Shown piece by piece: positions 1 to 8,881 of a DNA stretch of 20,736 nucleotides (the stretch's first letter is position 1; each line of letters starts with the position of its first letter). The position numbers and the translations under genes were made by a program. The notes beneath the pieces were generated by a model. The model made no database searches, was not told the origin of the DNA, and saw nothing but the letters and a program-made list of their open reading frames with translations. The DNA is taken from NCBI GenBank assembly GCA_049999805.1, contig JBNGIO010005374.1:1-20736 (forward strand), in the 5' to 3' direction. Source of the DNA: Folioceros fuciformis. Taxonomy: Eukaryota; Anthocerotophyta; Anthocerotopsida; Anthocerotales.

Positions 1-1
1 T

Positions 2-1519
2 CAAATGGCACACCATATGGCTTTAGCCGTGATGGATCCTCCAGACAGGCCAATGTCTTTCAAAGAAGCCCTGCAGTCCCCACAAAGATCAGAATGGCAA
101 AAGGCAATTGACAGCGAGTATAAATCACTAATTGATAACCAGACATGGAAGCTCGTCAAATTACCTGCAGGACGCAAACCCATCACCTCGAAATGGGTTT
201 TCAAGCTTAAGCTAAACCCAGATGGATCAGTGGCTAGGTACAAAGCACGCTTAGTAGCCAGAGGCTATACCCAAGTCTAGGGACTAGACTACAATGAGAC
301 TTTCAGCCCTGTAGTGAAACCAACTTCTATGCGGATTCTCCTGTGTTATGCAATTTAGAATCACCTTATCGTCCATCAAATGGACGTCAAAACGGCTTTT
401 CTAAATGGGCCATTGGACGGACTTATTTACATGGAGCAACCCAAGGGCTACATTGAAGATCCTACCTTGGTCTGCGAACTGCTGAAGTCGCTTTATGGGC
501 TGAAGCAGTCTTCCCGTATCTGGAACGGGAGAGCCGACAAAAAGCTTCGCTCACTTGGTTTCGTTCCACTTTCGGCAGACTGCAGCGTCTATATTCTGCA
601 AACCACCAACGCCCTCTGCATCATTGCACTCTATGTAGATGATAACTTTATTTTTGCAAGCAACGAAAGCATACTCACCAGAGTTAAAAAGCAGCTCTCG
701 GATGAATGGGATATGACTGATGTCGGTCCCCTTCAGTTCGCCCTTGGTATCCAGTTCTCTTTCAATCATATTGACAGTTTAGTCACCCTACACCAAGAGC
801 ACTTCATCAGGAAGATCCTCACCAAGTTCAACTTACAAGACATCAACCATGTCTCTACTCCAGTTGCAGCAAGAGAGAAGCTGTCTGTACAAGACTATCC
901 TACATCAGATGAAGACAAGGCTGAGATGGCCCACATACCTTATCGCGAAGTTGTGGGTAGCCTCCTGTACTTGGCATGTTGGACCAGACCAGACATTTCT
1001 CAAGCAATAGGGGTCGTATCCCGTTACCTGTCAAACCCCGGCAGCANNNNNNNNNNNNNNNNNNNNNNNNNNNNNNNNNNNNNNNNNNNNNNNNNNNNNN
1101 NNNNNNNNNNNNNNNNNNNNNNNNNNNNNNNNNNNNNNNNNNNNNNGTACAGTCCTCTGTCATTAGCTGCCAGGGAAATATGCTGGATTTGTCAGTTTCT
1201 CTTAGAGATCGGAGTTCAGCAAAGCTCGCCTACAACCTTGCAGTGCGATAACCAATCTGCCATCGCACTATCTGCAAACCCTATCCTACACGCCCGTTCC
1301 AAACATATTGAAATCCAGTTCCATTACATCAGACAGGCAGTGGAGCGGAAGATCATAGAGCTTGTCTATTTTCCTACAGCTGAGAATTTGGCAGATATGC
1401 TCACAAAAGGATTGTCAAAGCTACTACATGAGCAACATCGACTGTCACTGGGGTTAGAAGAACACAAAACTTATTTCAGCTCTACCCCCGATGCCATTAA
1501 TCAAGTGGCACCTTCTTAA
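2..1519 (+). pseudogene. Copia element A: reverse transcriptase-RNase H part of pol (5' cut by window edge, internal N gap)
   Basis: This is the C-terminal half of a Ty1/copia polyprotein, which copies element RNA into DNA and degrades the RNA strand. One frame runs from position 2 to the TAA at 1517-1519. It shows the RT entry block KWVFKLKLNPDG (about 194-229), the MDVKTAFLNG motif at 380-409, the catalytic YVDD at 632-643, the GLKQS block, and the RNase H tail with CDNQSAIAL, HARSKHIE and ADMLTKGLSK. In-frame TAG stops lie at 278-280 and 356-358, the second where Gln is expected. A run of 100 N (1047-1146) removes the first RNase H catalytic region. The 5' part (gag, protease, integrase) lies outside the window. 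Residue-level similarity to element E puts both in one family. The family call is firm; activity is excluded by the stops unless they are read through. Confidence 0.93.
1047..1146. other. Assembly gap (exactly 100 N)
   Basis: Exactly 100 N, the usual placeholder for a gap of unknown size. It falls between the ...YLSNPG block and the SLAARE block of RNase H in element A. Element E, of the same family, has 241 bases between the corresponding positions (15838-16078), so the true missing length is probably near 241 rather than 100. Confidence 0.95.
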
Positions 1520-2082
1520 GCTCCGCGAGCATGTGCGCGCATGGCGGTTAGGGCACCCAACAAACTTGTTGTGCCGCCACGGCGAACGCCATCAGCACTC
1601 GATCTGTACCTTTGGAGTACCTAAAAGCGATCACGGGACAGACGTCAGCGGCCACAGTTGTGGCTTGGATGAAGCTCACACTTCCCCACACAATCAGACA
1701 CAGCTGATGGCGTCGCTTACCCGTATGGATGCTCAGCTCAGTTTTCCTTTTCTGGCCATTTGGTGTTCCCTTCCATACTCGCACGGCAGCGTGAACACAC
1801 CGCGCAACAGGGCATTGTGCTCTTCCTCAGGTAGCTGTGTATCTTGTTCCTGCTCGGCGTGTTGCGTGCTGTAGCAAGGCAGTATCAGCAGCAGCTCCCT
1901 AGCGGCGGAGGAATCCGGTGGGAGCCATCTCGGGCGGAGGCGCAATCTCTTGGTAGGGCGGCGCGCGTTAGGGTAAGAATGAGGCACGGGGCGGTGCTGT
2001 TGAGACGAGTGTCATGGCTCATCCTGACACCGCTCCACCCGGCCTTAACCGTTGATTCGCGTATTTGGCCTGAGAGGGGGTA
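1520..2082 (+). other. 3' non-coding spacer of element A with polypurine tract
   Basis: About 560 bases between the pol stop and the LTR, GC-rich compared with the rest of the element. I recognise no protein; the short frames here (for example 1491-1874, Cys/Ser-rich at its end) have no known motif. GGATGAAGCTC sits at 1667-1677 and recurs downstream of pol in elements B, C and D. The spacer ends in the polypurine tract tgagaggggg just before 2083, the primer site for plus-strand synthesis. The same tract precedes the LTR of element E. Confidence 0.6.
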
Positions 2083-2304
2083 TTAAAATACTAGGGTATA
2101 ACAGCCCTAATACGGAATAACGTTTGGTATTTAATTGGAGCGTTACATAGTGTAGCGTTTCGCTAAATAGCGTTTCGTGTTTTAAGTTAGGGTTGAGACG
2201 GTTACGAACAGAGCCCTTTTGTATCGCTGTTTCAATGCAAGAATACACTTCTTTGTGCTTTCATGTGTATGCGTGAGGTGGTCTGATGTTTTGGGTACAT
2301 ATTC
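2083..2304 (+). repeat. Putative 3' LTR of element A
   Basis: The sequence directly after the polypurine tract should be the LTR start. It begins TATTAAAATACTAGGG rather than the usual TG. Element E begins TATAGAAATA at the same point after an identical tract, which supports the boundary. The right end is set at 2304 because recognisable coding sequence of element B resumes at 2305, so the length of about 222 bp is approximate. No second LTR of A is in the window to confirm it. Confidence 0.5.
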
Positions 2305-3741
2305 TTTAAGCTAAACGCACAAGGAGAGATTGCTAGGTACAAGAGTCGTCTTGTAGCCCGAGGTTTTTCTCAAGTGGTTGGAGTGGACTTCCATGAAACT
2401 TTCAGCCCTGTTGTGAAAACGCAATCGATCCGCATGATGCTGGCCCTGGCTGCAGCAAGGGACTGGGACTTGGAACAAATGAATGTTTCAACGGCTTTCC
2501 TCTACGGGGATCTCGAGGAAGACATGTACATGGAACAGCCTAAAGGCTTTGTGGACCCTGAGCATCCTACTTGGGTCTGCAAGCTTAAGAAGACGTTGTA
2601 CGGCCTCAAACAGAGTGCACAAGAATGGTACAAGTGAATTGACAAATACTTGAAATCTATTGGGTTCATCCAAAACCCTGTAGATGCAAACGTCTACATC
2701 TACAACAAAGGAGGATACATGGTTATCTTGGCTCTTTATGTCGATGACGCGATCTTGGCATCAAACAATTAGGAGCTATTAGACTGGGTAAAAGGGATGC
2801 TCCACAAGCGCTATGACATGAAGGATATCGGTCCTCTTACCTTTGTTTTAGGTGTGCAGCTCATTCGTGACAGGACTAATCATACTCTCATCCTGCACCA
2901 GACCAAGTACATTGGTGAGACTCTCCAAAGATTTAATCTACAGGATGCGAAGTCAGTAAGCACTCCTGGCAGCGTTGGTTTGAAACTTACCTCTACGCAG
3001 AGCCCTCAAGATGAGGTTGATCATGAGCTTATGAGCATGGTGCCCTATAGGCACGCTGTTGGGTGCCTCAACTACGTTAGTTGCTAGACACGGTCGGACA
3101 TTTAGCACTCAATCAGTGCTGTTTCGCAATTCCTTGAAGATCCTAGTCAGACTCACTGGGTTGCAGTCAAGAGAATTTTGCGTTACCTTAAGAGTACTTC
3201 CACACTTGGACTCTGCTTCCGAGGCACAAATGAGACTGTTAGCTTGCAGGGTTATTGTGATGCGGACTGGGCGACAGATTCAGATCAAAGATGCAGCATC
3301 TCTGCTTATTGCTTCCTCCTGTCTGGAGCAGCTATCAACTGGAGCTCAAAGAAACAGGTCTTAGTAGCACTCTTCTCAATGGAAGCGGAATATAAAGCAC
3401 TAACAGATTCAGCAAAAGAGGCCGAGTGGGAACGTTTTTTCCTTGCTGGCTTAAACTTTCCATAGAAGATCCCTACCACCATCTATTGTGACAACATGTC
3501 CACTATTGCCCTGGTTGGGAATCCCTTCCATGCATGCACGAAGCACATAGAAATCCACCATCACTTTGTGAGGCACTCAGTGCAGTGGAAGGTGGTTAGC
3601 ATTGAGCATATCCCTACAGAGCTGAATACGGCAGACGTCCTCACAAAAAGTCTGCCTACGCTCAAGCACAATTTTCATACAGAAGCCTTGGGCTTGGTAG
3701 CCTACAACTCCTACCTGCTCAGCTCTTCTCTACAGTGTTAG
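2305..3741 (+). pseudogene. Copia element B: reverse transcriptase-RNase H (5' missing, decayed)
   Basis: A second copia pol, of another family than A. It starts abruptly in the middle of the RT block (FKLNAQGEIARYKSRLVARG at 2305) and stays in one frame to the TAG at 3739-3741. Visible motifs are MNVSTAFLYGDLEEDMY, LYGLKQS, the catalytic YVDD at 2737-2748, DADWATDSD, MEAEYKAL (Met for the usual Ser/Thr) and YCDNMSTIALV. In-frame stops are TGA at 2635 (Arg expected), then TAG at 2770, 3085 (Trp expected), 3103 (Gln expected) and 3463. There are no frameshifts, so decay is by point mutation only. Everything upstream of mid-RT is absent to the right of element A. It may lie left of A outside the window if A is nested in B, or it may be lost. 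Confidence 0.92.
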
Positions 3742-3935
3742 CGTGGAGTGATATTTGGACTGTCTGACCGGATGAAGCTCGACTGCTCTATCTAATTAGC
3801 CGGAATTACTTGTCCTCTAGCAAGGGCAGCTTTGCAGCTGCAACCAAGTGTGCCAGCCATTTTCGCACCTTCGTGTCCCTGTTTTTAGTTGCGTTTAACG
3901 CCTATCTCCTAACCAATGTCGTGGTTAAGGGGGTG
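3742..3935 (+). other. 3' spacer and polypurine tract of element B
   Basis: A non-coding stretch from the pol stop to the LTR. GGATGAAGCTC lies at 3770-3780, 29 bases after the stop. The stretch ends in the purine run taaggggg(tg), the plus-strand primer site, directly before TGTTAAGATAG. Confidence 0.6.
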
Positions 3936-4090
3936 TGTTAAGATAGTCCCCGTAGGATTATGTTTATATAACGAGGGATCATGGTTAGTGTGGAGTGATT
4001 TCTTGCACCCAAGGACCACCAAAGGGCCACACATCCCCTTATTATTGTTGCAGTACTATGATTCGCTCCCAAGGGAGTGAACTAGTGTCA
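3936..4090 (+). repeat. Start of the 3' LTR of element B (right end uncertain)
   Basis: TGTTAAGATAG follows the polypurine tract. The first ten bases match the LTR start of element D (TGTTAAGATAAC), so the left boundary is well supported. A TATA-like tttatataa lies about 25 bases in. No second LTR is present, so the right end is a guess. Confidence 0.5.
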
Positions 4091-5183
4091 AGGTTTTCTA
4101 CAATCTTCCCACACTGCCCTAATCTAACCCTATTTATCAGCCGGCTCCTAGCCCTAGCCTCACTACAGCAAAAAAGATCAGAATCCTTAGCCCTGTCTTC
4201 AACGCCAACCACAACTCCAGCTGAATGAGAACTCCAACATCATCTTTAGCTCCCCCTTATAGCTCCAAGTATCAGCCACCTCAGCAATTGAGAGGAGGTC
4301 CCAGCCCTAGCCTTGGCCTCCACTCTCAGCCCTAAATGCTAGCCACCTCAGCAGCTGATTGAGAACTTTAGCACCTAAGCTCCTCACCTCAGCACACCAA
4401 CTCCACACTCCAGCACTTCAAATCTCTACTCAAGCACTTCAGCTTTTCAACCCTTCATCCCTTCACCCTCACGGTTCACTCCTAGATTTTGGAACACAAC
4501 AGCCCCTCACTTGCAGCCCTTGAGGCAGGGATGTGCAAACCCAGGCTGCCTCCTTGGCTCACAGCCCTGCAATCTGTCGCCTAAACCCCTTAGGGATGTC
4601 AAGGTACCCCAACCACCCAACAAGCATGCAAGAAAGGTCAGCCCTTGCAGATCTGGCCACCCAGATCTCAGCAATTTTGGGAGCCGCCACGTTCCCCTAG
4701 TGGCATGGGGAATCAAGGCCGAGGTGCATCTACACAGTGGATTAACCCTCTAACCCAGCAGCCTGAACATAAGGTCAAGGGAGCTCTCACCAAAAAAACC
4801 TCCCCCCTCAATAACAAGCCTGGCCACTTATACTCCCTTGGCCCAAAACCCCTGTCACTGCCTAACCAGGTCAGCACACCTTAGACAGAACCCTCCACTC
4901 GTCAAAACCCTAAACCTAAGTTTGACCTAATCCTAACCCTAACTCTTATCTATCTCTAATCTAACCGAATCTTCTAACCTTTCCTCTACAACAATCACTC
5001 ACATATCCCAAAAAAAAGGGAACCCATCATTTCCTAGGGGTCTGTTCATCATGTGGACTCCACAGTTAGCTTTAGTTTAGGGTTAGTATCGAAAGGACAC
5101 TTAGGCTTGTATATAAGACATACTTTCTCATGTGTGTATTACTTCCTTTTTTGCTTGTGCTCGTATATTTTGTTTGCTATGCC
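4091..5183. other. Unassigned C-rich stretch between elements B and C
   Basis: No convincing gene. The + strand is rich in ccta, cagc and ctcc words and holds loosely repeated phrases, for example GCCACCTCAGCA at about 4274 and again at about 4341. Short open frames on both strands (4507-4753 and 4645-4884) have no recognisable motif. The part 4905-4950 has degenerate telomere-like words, including one AAACCCTAAA, but no array. It could be the remains of an LTR and leader, or an unrelated repeat. Confidence 0.4.
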
Positions 5184-6862
5184 TAGCAACTTGCTCTCTT
5201 CACAGAACCACCTTATAAGGCAATTGATTTTAGACAAGTTTCTCAGGCTCATGTTGCAGACTTCATAGTACCTGAAGTTCGTCCGGATCCACAAACTTAT
5301 GACGAGGCTGTTAATGTCCTTGATGGTTCTCATTGGCGTGCATCCATAGATGATGGATATGCTTCTCTCATCAAAAAAAACACTTGGGAACTTGTGGATT
5401 TGCCTGCAGGACGGAAACCTATTAGCTGCAAATGGCTGTTCAAAACAAAGTTGAAAGCAAATGGGACAATTGCCAGATACAAGTCTTGCCTGGTTGCTCA
5501 TGGTTTCAATCAAATTCCTGGCATTGACTATGGTGACATGTTTTCTCCAATGGTAAAGCCTCCCTTTGTTCGGATTCTCTTGGCGATGGCCACAGAGTAT
5601 GATATGGAAGTTCAGCAAATGGACATTTGTACTGCCTTTCTGCATGGAGAGCTGGAGGAGACTTTGTATATGCAACAACCACCAGGGTACATTAGTGCAG
5701 AGAATGCCAATAAAGTGTGCAAGCTGTAGAAAACGATTTATGGTCTTAAGCAGTCACCTCGAGCATGGTATAAGCGGATAATGAAGTATTTGCGCCAACT
5801 TGGCTTCCTGCAGTCTCTAGTAGACGCCAATGTCTTTTATTTTGCTGTTGATTCGCTGTTTGTCATCATTGCCCTGTATGTCGATGACTGTGTGCTTCTA
5901 AGCAACAGCCTTGATCAACTTCAGAAGGTGAAGGCTATGCTGCGTCAGGAGTTTGAGATAACTGACCAGGGTGATTTTCAGTTTTGCTTGGGTATCTAGA
6001 TCATGAGCAACCGTTCTCATGGTCAGATCATTTTGCATGAAACAAAGTATATTAAAGAGATTATGAAACGGTTTAATCTGGATGAGGCCCGACCAGTTGC
6101 CACTCCCTCTGCAGTGGGGGAGAAACTTACCTCTTCTATGTCTCCTCACAGTGATTGTGAACTTGAGAACATGCAACTTGTTCCATATGCAGAGGCAGTT
6201 GGCTACCTGATCTTTTTGGCAAACTGGACACGACCTGATATCAGTTACTCTGTCTCGATTGTCTCCTAGTTCTTGAAGTCTCCTGGACGGCAGCACTGGG
6301 CAGCAGTTAAGAGGATTTACCGATATCTTAGAGGCACCATTTCTTATGGTTGCAATACACCAGCAATGGGAGTAATAGGTGCGAACTTACCTCCTTTGCT
6401 GATGCTGACTGGGCCTTTGATGCCGACACAAGGAAGAGTTTGTCTGCATACTGTTTTCTCTTGGCTTCTAGTACTATTAGTTGGAGCTACAAGAAGCAGA
6501 CTTCCTTGGCACTTTTGTCCACTGAAGCTGAATATAAAGCTCTCACTGATGCCTGTAAAGAAGTTGAGTGGGGAAGATAGTTTCTGGAGTTAGTGAATCA
6601 AGCTCAAACAAATCCAACCCTGCTGCTATGTGACAATATGAGCGCAATTGCCCTTGTCTCCAACCCTAGGTTTCATGCTAGAACCAAGCATATAGAACTC
6701 TATCATCACTATATAAGGGATGCAGCTGAACGAGGCATAGTCAAGGTTGAGTATGTTAGCACACATTTAAATATTGTAGACATATTTACTAAAGGGCTCT
6801 CCAAAGCCAAACACTTTCAGCACATGGCTGCTTTAGGTCTCAGGGAGTTCAGCTATCCCTAG
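5184..6862 (+). pseudogene. Copia element C: reverse transcriptase-RNase H (5'-truncated, one frameshift)
   Basis: A third copia pol, recognisable from about 5211. It shows the linker block PDPQTYDEAVN, KWLFKTKL, MDICTAFLHGELEETLYMQQ, the catalytic YVDD at 5877-5888, QLVPYAEAVGYL, DADWAFDADTRKS, STEAEYKALTDA, LCDNMSAIALV, HARTKHIELYHHYIRDA and DIFTKGLSK. In-frame stops are TAG at 5727, 5997 (Gln expected), 6267 (Gln expected) and 6578, with no other stop type. A one-base frame change lies near 6340. The pol stop is the TAG at 6860. Gag, protease and integrase are absent, so the element is truncated on the left. It resembles element D more than A/E in sequence style. Confidence 0.92.
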
Positions 6863-7026
6863 CCTGGCACACTGTCTATCTACTCTGCAGAATTGGTAGT
6901 GGCGTTCTCTAGGGTTCTGTGCACACCACTTAACGAGGTCAGCACCTTGGTGGCTCATGCCACAACTTCAGTCAGGCCTCAAACTTCATGTGAAGTAGCC
7001 TTAGACATAGGACCACCCTGCACTGG
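6863..7026 (+). other. Non-coding spacer downstream of element C pol
   Basis: No gene seen. It follows the pol stop and precedes the antisense frame. The shared motif GGATGAAGCTC (7061-7071) lies just beyond it, inside the antisense frame. Confidence 0.4.
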
Positions 7027-7691
7027 TTATAGCCAGTTGTCAGCGACATGCCTATTTAGAGGATGAAGCTCAACAATAGTTCTAGACGTAAGCAGTGCAT
7101 AGCTAGGTAGTTGTTTACTTATAGGGCAGAGCTTCTTGCCACACAAGGGGCACAACCTGCTCCTGTGAGCACAAACACCATAGTCTTTAGTAGCGTTATG
7201 TTTTGCCTTGTTTACCTTGATGTCGTCAAGAACGTTGTCAACAGCTATAGTAGCTCTTCTCACAGACTCATCTACTAGCCCTGCCTGGCCACCTTGGCCC
7301 TTTTTGTGTCCAGTAGTTTCTCCATCTCTGCAAGCGTTGCAAACATTGTCTCCACTTGGTCAGCTAGCAGGGGAGTAGTGGGAGGCCCTCCAAGAGCATG
7401 GGCTCTGCGATGAGGGATACTCGCCACTTTGTCCTCCTTGTCAGTTGAGTTGGGCACAGGAGACAAGTTTGTGATGCTTGGCTTAGAAGCTCTGGAGGAT
7501 TCTTGCAAATCCAGCTCTATCATTGGAACACTAGCAAGGCATCAAGGTAGGCCAGCAGGCGCTGAGGCGTTGGTCACAAGCGCAGGCGTCACAGCTGGAG
7601 TCACTCTTCTGGCTGTTGAGCGCCTATGCTTATGTCCGTCTTCACAGCTGGAGCTGCTCACTCTCTTCTTGCTTGTGCGCCTAGGAGCCAT
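7027..7691 (-). pseudogene. Decayed antisense ORF between pol and putative 3' LTR of element C
   Basis: On the minus strand an ATG at 7691-7689 opens a frame of about 220 codons. It is interrupted by TGA at 7542-7544 (probably an old Arg CGA), then TAG at 7275-7277 with a frame change, and ends with TAA at 7027. The start is basic and Ser-rich (MAPRRTSKKRVSSSS, HKHRRSTARR), like a nuclear localisation region. The middle has a likely coiled coil (DQVETMFATLAEMEKLLDTK). The end holds a Cys cluster (CAHRSRLCPLCGKKLC) that could bind zinc. I do not recognise the family. Antisense extra ORFs between pol and the 3' LTR are known in some plant LTR elements, chiefly Ty3/gypsy. It could instead be a captured host fragment. 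Confidence 0.45.
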
Positions 7692-7908
7692 GGTTGCTGA
7701 GGGGCTATGCGTCAAGCTTGAGCAAGTTCCCGTTTGTTGTCTTGCTACTGCAGCTCACGAATAAGAAGAGGGCACTATTTTTAAGAAGGCTGTAAACGAG
7801 GACTTGATGACTACACGTGGCTTAGTGGTGAGCTGTTAGAAGCATCGTTGGATAATGGCATCCCTTTTTAAACCTATAGTCGTATAAGCCATTTAGGTTT
7901 AGTGGGAG
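7692..7908. other. Non-coding stretch upstream of the putative LTR of element C
   Basis: No gene seen. It lies 5' of the antisense ATG, so it would contain any promoter for that ORF. It ends in a short purine-rich run (tagtgggag) that could serve as polypurine tract for element C. Confidence 0.35.
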
Positions 7909-8031
7909 TGTTAGGGATGGAAACCCTAACATGACTTATACTACAATTAAGGAGTTAACTCAAAAGACACTCAAATATTTTTGTATTTAAGGACACTTGG
8001 TCCTTAACCAATTAATTGCTCTTTTCCTTTT
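7909..8031 (+). repeat. Putative LTR start of element C with terminal inverted repeat
   Basis: TGTTAGGG at 7909-7916 follows a purine-rich run, as LTR starts do, and is answered by the perfect inverse CCCTAACA at 7924-7931. A TATA-like gtatttaagg lies at about 7983. The right boundary is unknown. An alternative is that 7909-8613 is one long LTR of element D read on the minus strand (TGTTAAG at 8613 down to CCTAACA at 7909). A foldback repeat is also possible. Confidence 0.35.
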
Positions 8032-8421
8032 GTGAGCATGCTTCCGCATATATTAGCAGATCTGGCCAGGGTGCGTACGCTATTCAGAAAGCAGATTGTG
8101 GACAAAAGGATGGCCACCGGGGGCGCACCACAGCAAGTGGATTTACCAGGCCTGACTGCAGCCATGGTGCGGGCACAGGCACATACGCTGGACCACGCTG
8201 CCAAGGCGCTGACCTGGTTGAGCATGCAGGGGCAGAAGGAAGCGGAGGCATAGGTTAAGCTGGCTGAGGTAGAAGTGAGTCGATAGCAGTTGGAGGAGAT
8301 TCGACAGACCCTAAGTGCAGCGAAGGAACAAGCGGAGGAAGAAAGCACGCCGAGCGTGAGAGGAGATGCAGACGCTGAAGGGACAACAGTAACTGCTCCT
8401 GGCTCAAGTCAAGGAGTGTGA
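8032..8421 (+). pseudogene. Decayed coiled-coil ORF of unknown function
   Basis: A plus-strand frame reads from about 8038 (ATG; GTG at 8032) to the TGA at 8419-8421. It has in-frame stops at 8251 (TAG) and 8284 (TAG), both where Gln fits. The protein is Ala-, Glu- and Gln-rich with heptad-like spacing (LTAAMVRAQAHTLDHAAKAL, QLEEIRQTLSAAKEQAEEE), so probably coiled coil. I recognise no family. It lies between the putative LTRs of C and D. It could be an extra ORF of a retroelement or a host fragment; the coding claim is weak to moderate. Confidence 0.35.
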
Positions 8422-8455
8422 ATGGTGTGCAAGATGTGGAGGTTGTGCAAGCGGT

Positions 8456-8613
8456 TGTTGCCAAAACTAAATTAATAATGCAATATAAAATGTTTACAAA
8501 AATGTGTTTATATACTCATGACCTAGAGTCATGTTATTTCACTTCAACTAAACATATTTAATCTAAATTAAATATATACAACCGTAAGTATGACATAGCT
8601 TGTTATCTTAACA
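8456..8613 (-). repeat. Putative 3' LTR of element D
   Basis: On the minus strand the purine tract CTTGAGAGGGAG (8614-8625) is followed by TGTTAAGATAAC, starting at 8613. The opposite end at 8456 reads TTTTGGCAACA on the minus strand, giving TGTT...AACA ends and a length of 158 bp. It contains two perfect inverted repeats: ATATTTAAT/ATTAAATAT (8554-8562 and 8567-8575) and CATGAC/GTCATG (8517-8522 and 8528-8533). A longer LTR reaching 7909 cannot be excluded. No 5' copy is in the window. Confidence 0.5.
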
Positions 8614-8881
8614 CTCCCTCTCAAGCTTCACGCTTAGGTATCGGTTTGTCCAAAGAAGTCTCCACAAAACAAAACAAAACCAATTGTTCACCAGCGCCAA
8701 TGATTCTCCATGCATGGGGTGTCCCCCACTCTGTGGTAGAAAACACATGTGCTAGCAGCATGGTTGCAGCATCTCTAAGTTTTGAATAAAAAACTCATGA
8801 ACAAACAACTTGAAGATAAATAACTCACAACTCATTGTCTGCATGTAGCTTCATCCATTGATTTATCTATTCTCCCATGTA
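8614..8881 (-). other. 3' spacer and polypurine tract of element D
   Basis: Non-coding on the minus strand between the pol stop (8882) and the LTR. It contains GGATGAAGCT (minus strand, 8856-8847), 26 bases after the stop, the same motif as in A, B and C. The polypurine tract is at 8614-8625. Confidence 0.55.

Noticed and set aside
551-769. Minus-strand frame of 72 codons inside element A
   Set aside because: Shadow of the RT frame on the + strand; no motif of its own.
1491-1874. Frame of 127 codons after pol of element A, possible extra protein
   Set aside because: Overlaps the pol end, has a Cys/Ser-rich tail without known motif, and element E has nothing alike in its spacer.
4507-4884. 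Overlapping open frames on both strands in the C-rich stretch
   Set aside because: No recognisable domain and no shared frame with neighbours; base composition alone could keep them open.
4905-4950. Telomere-like words (ccctaaa, ccctaac)
   Set aside because: Only one or two exact units in a degenerate stretch; not an interstitial telomere array.
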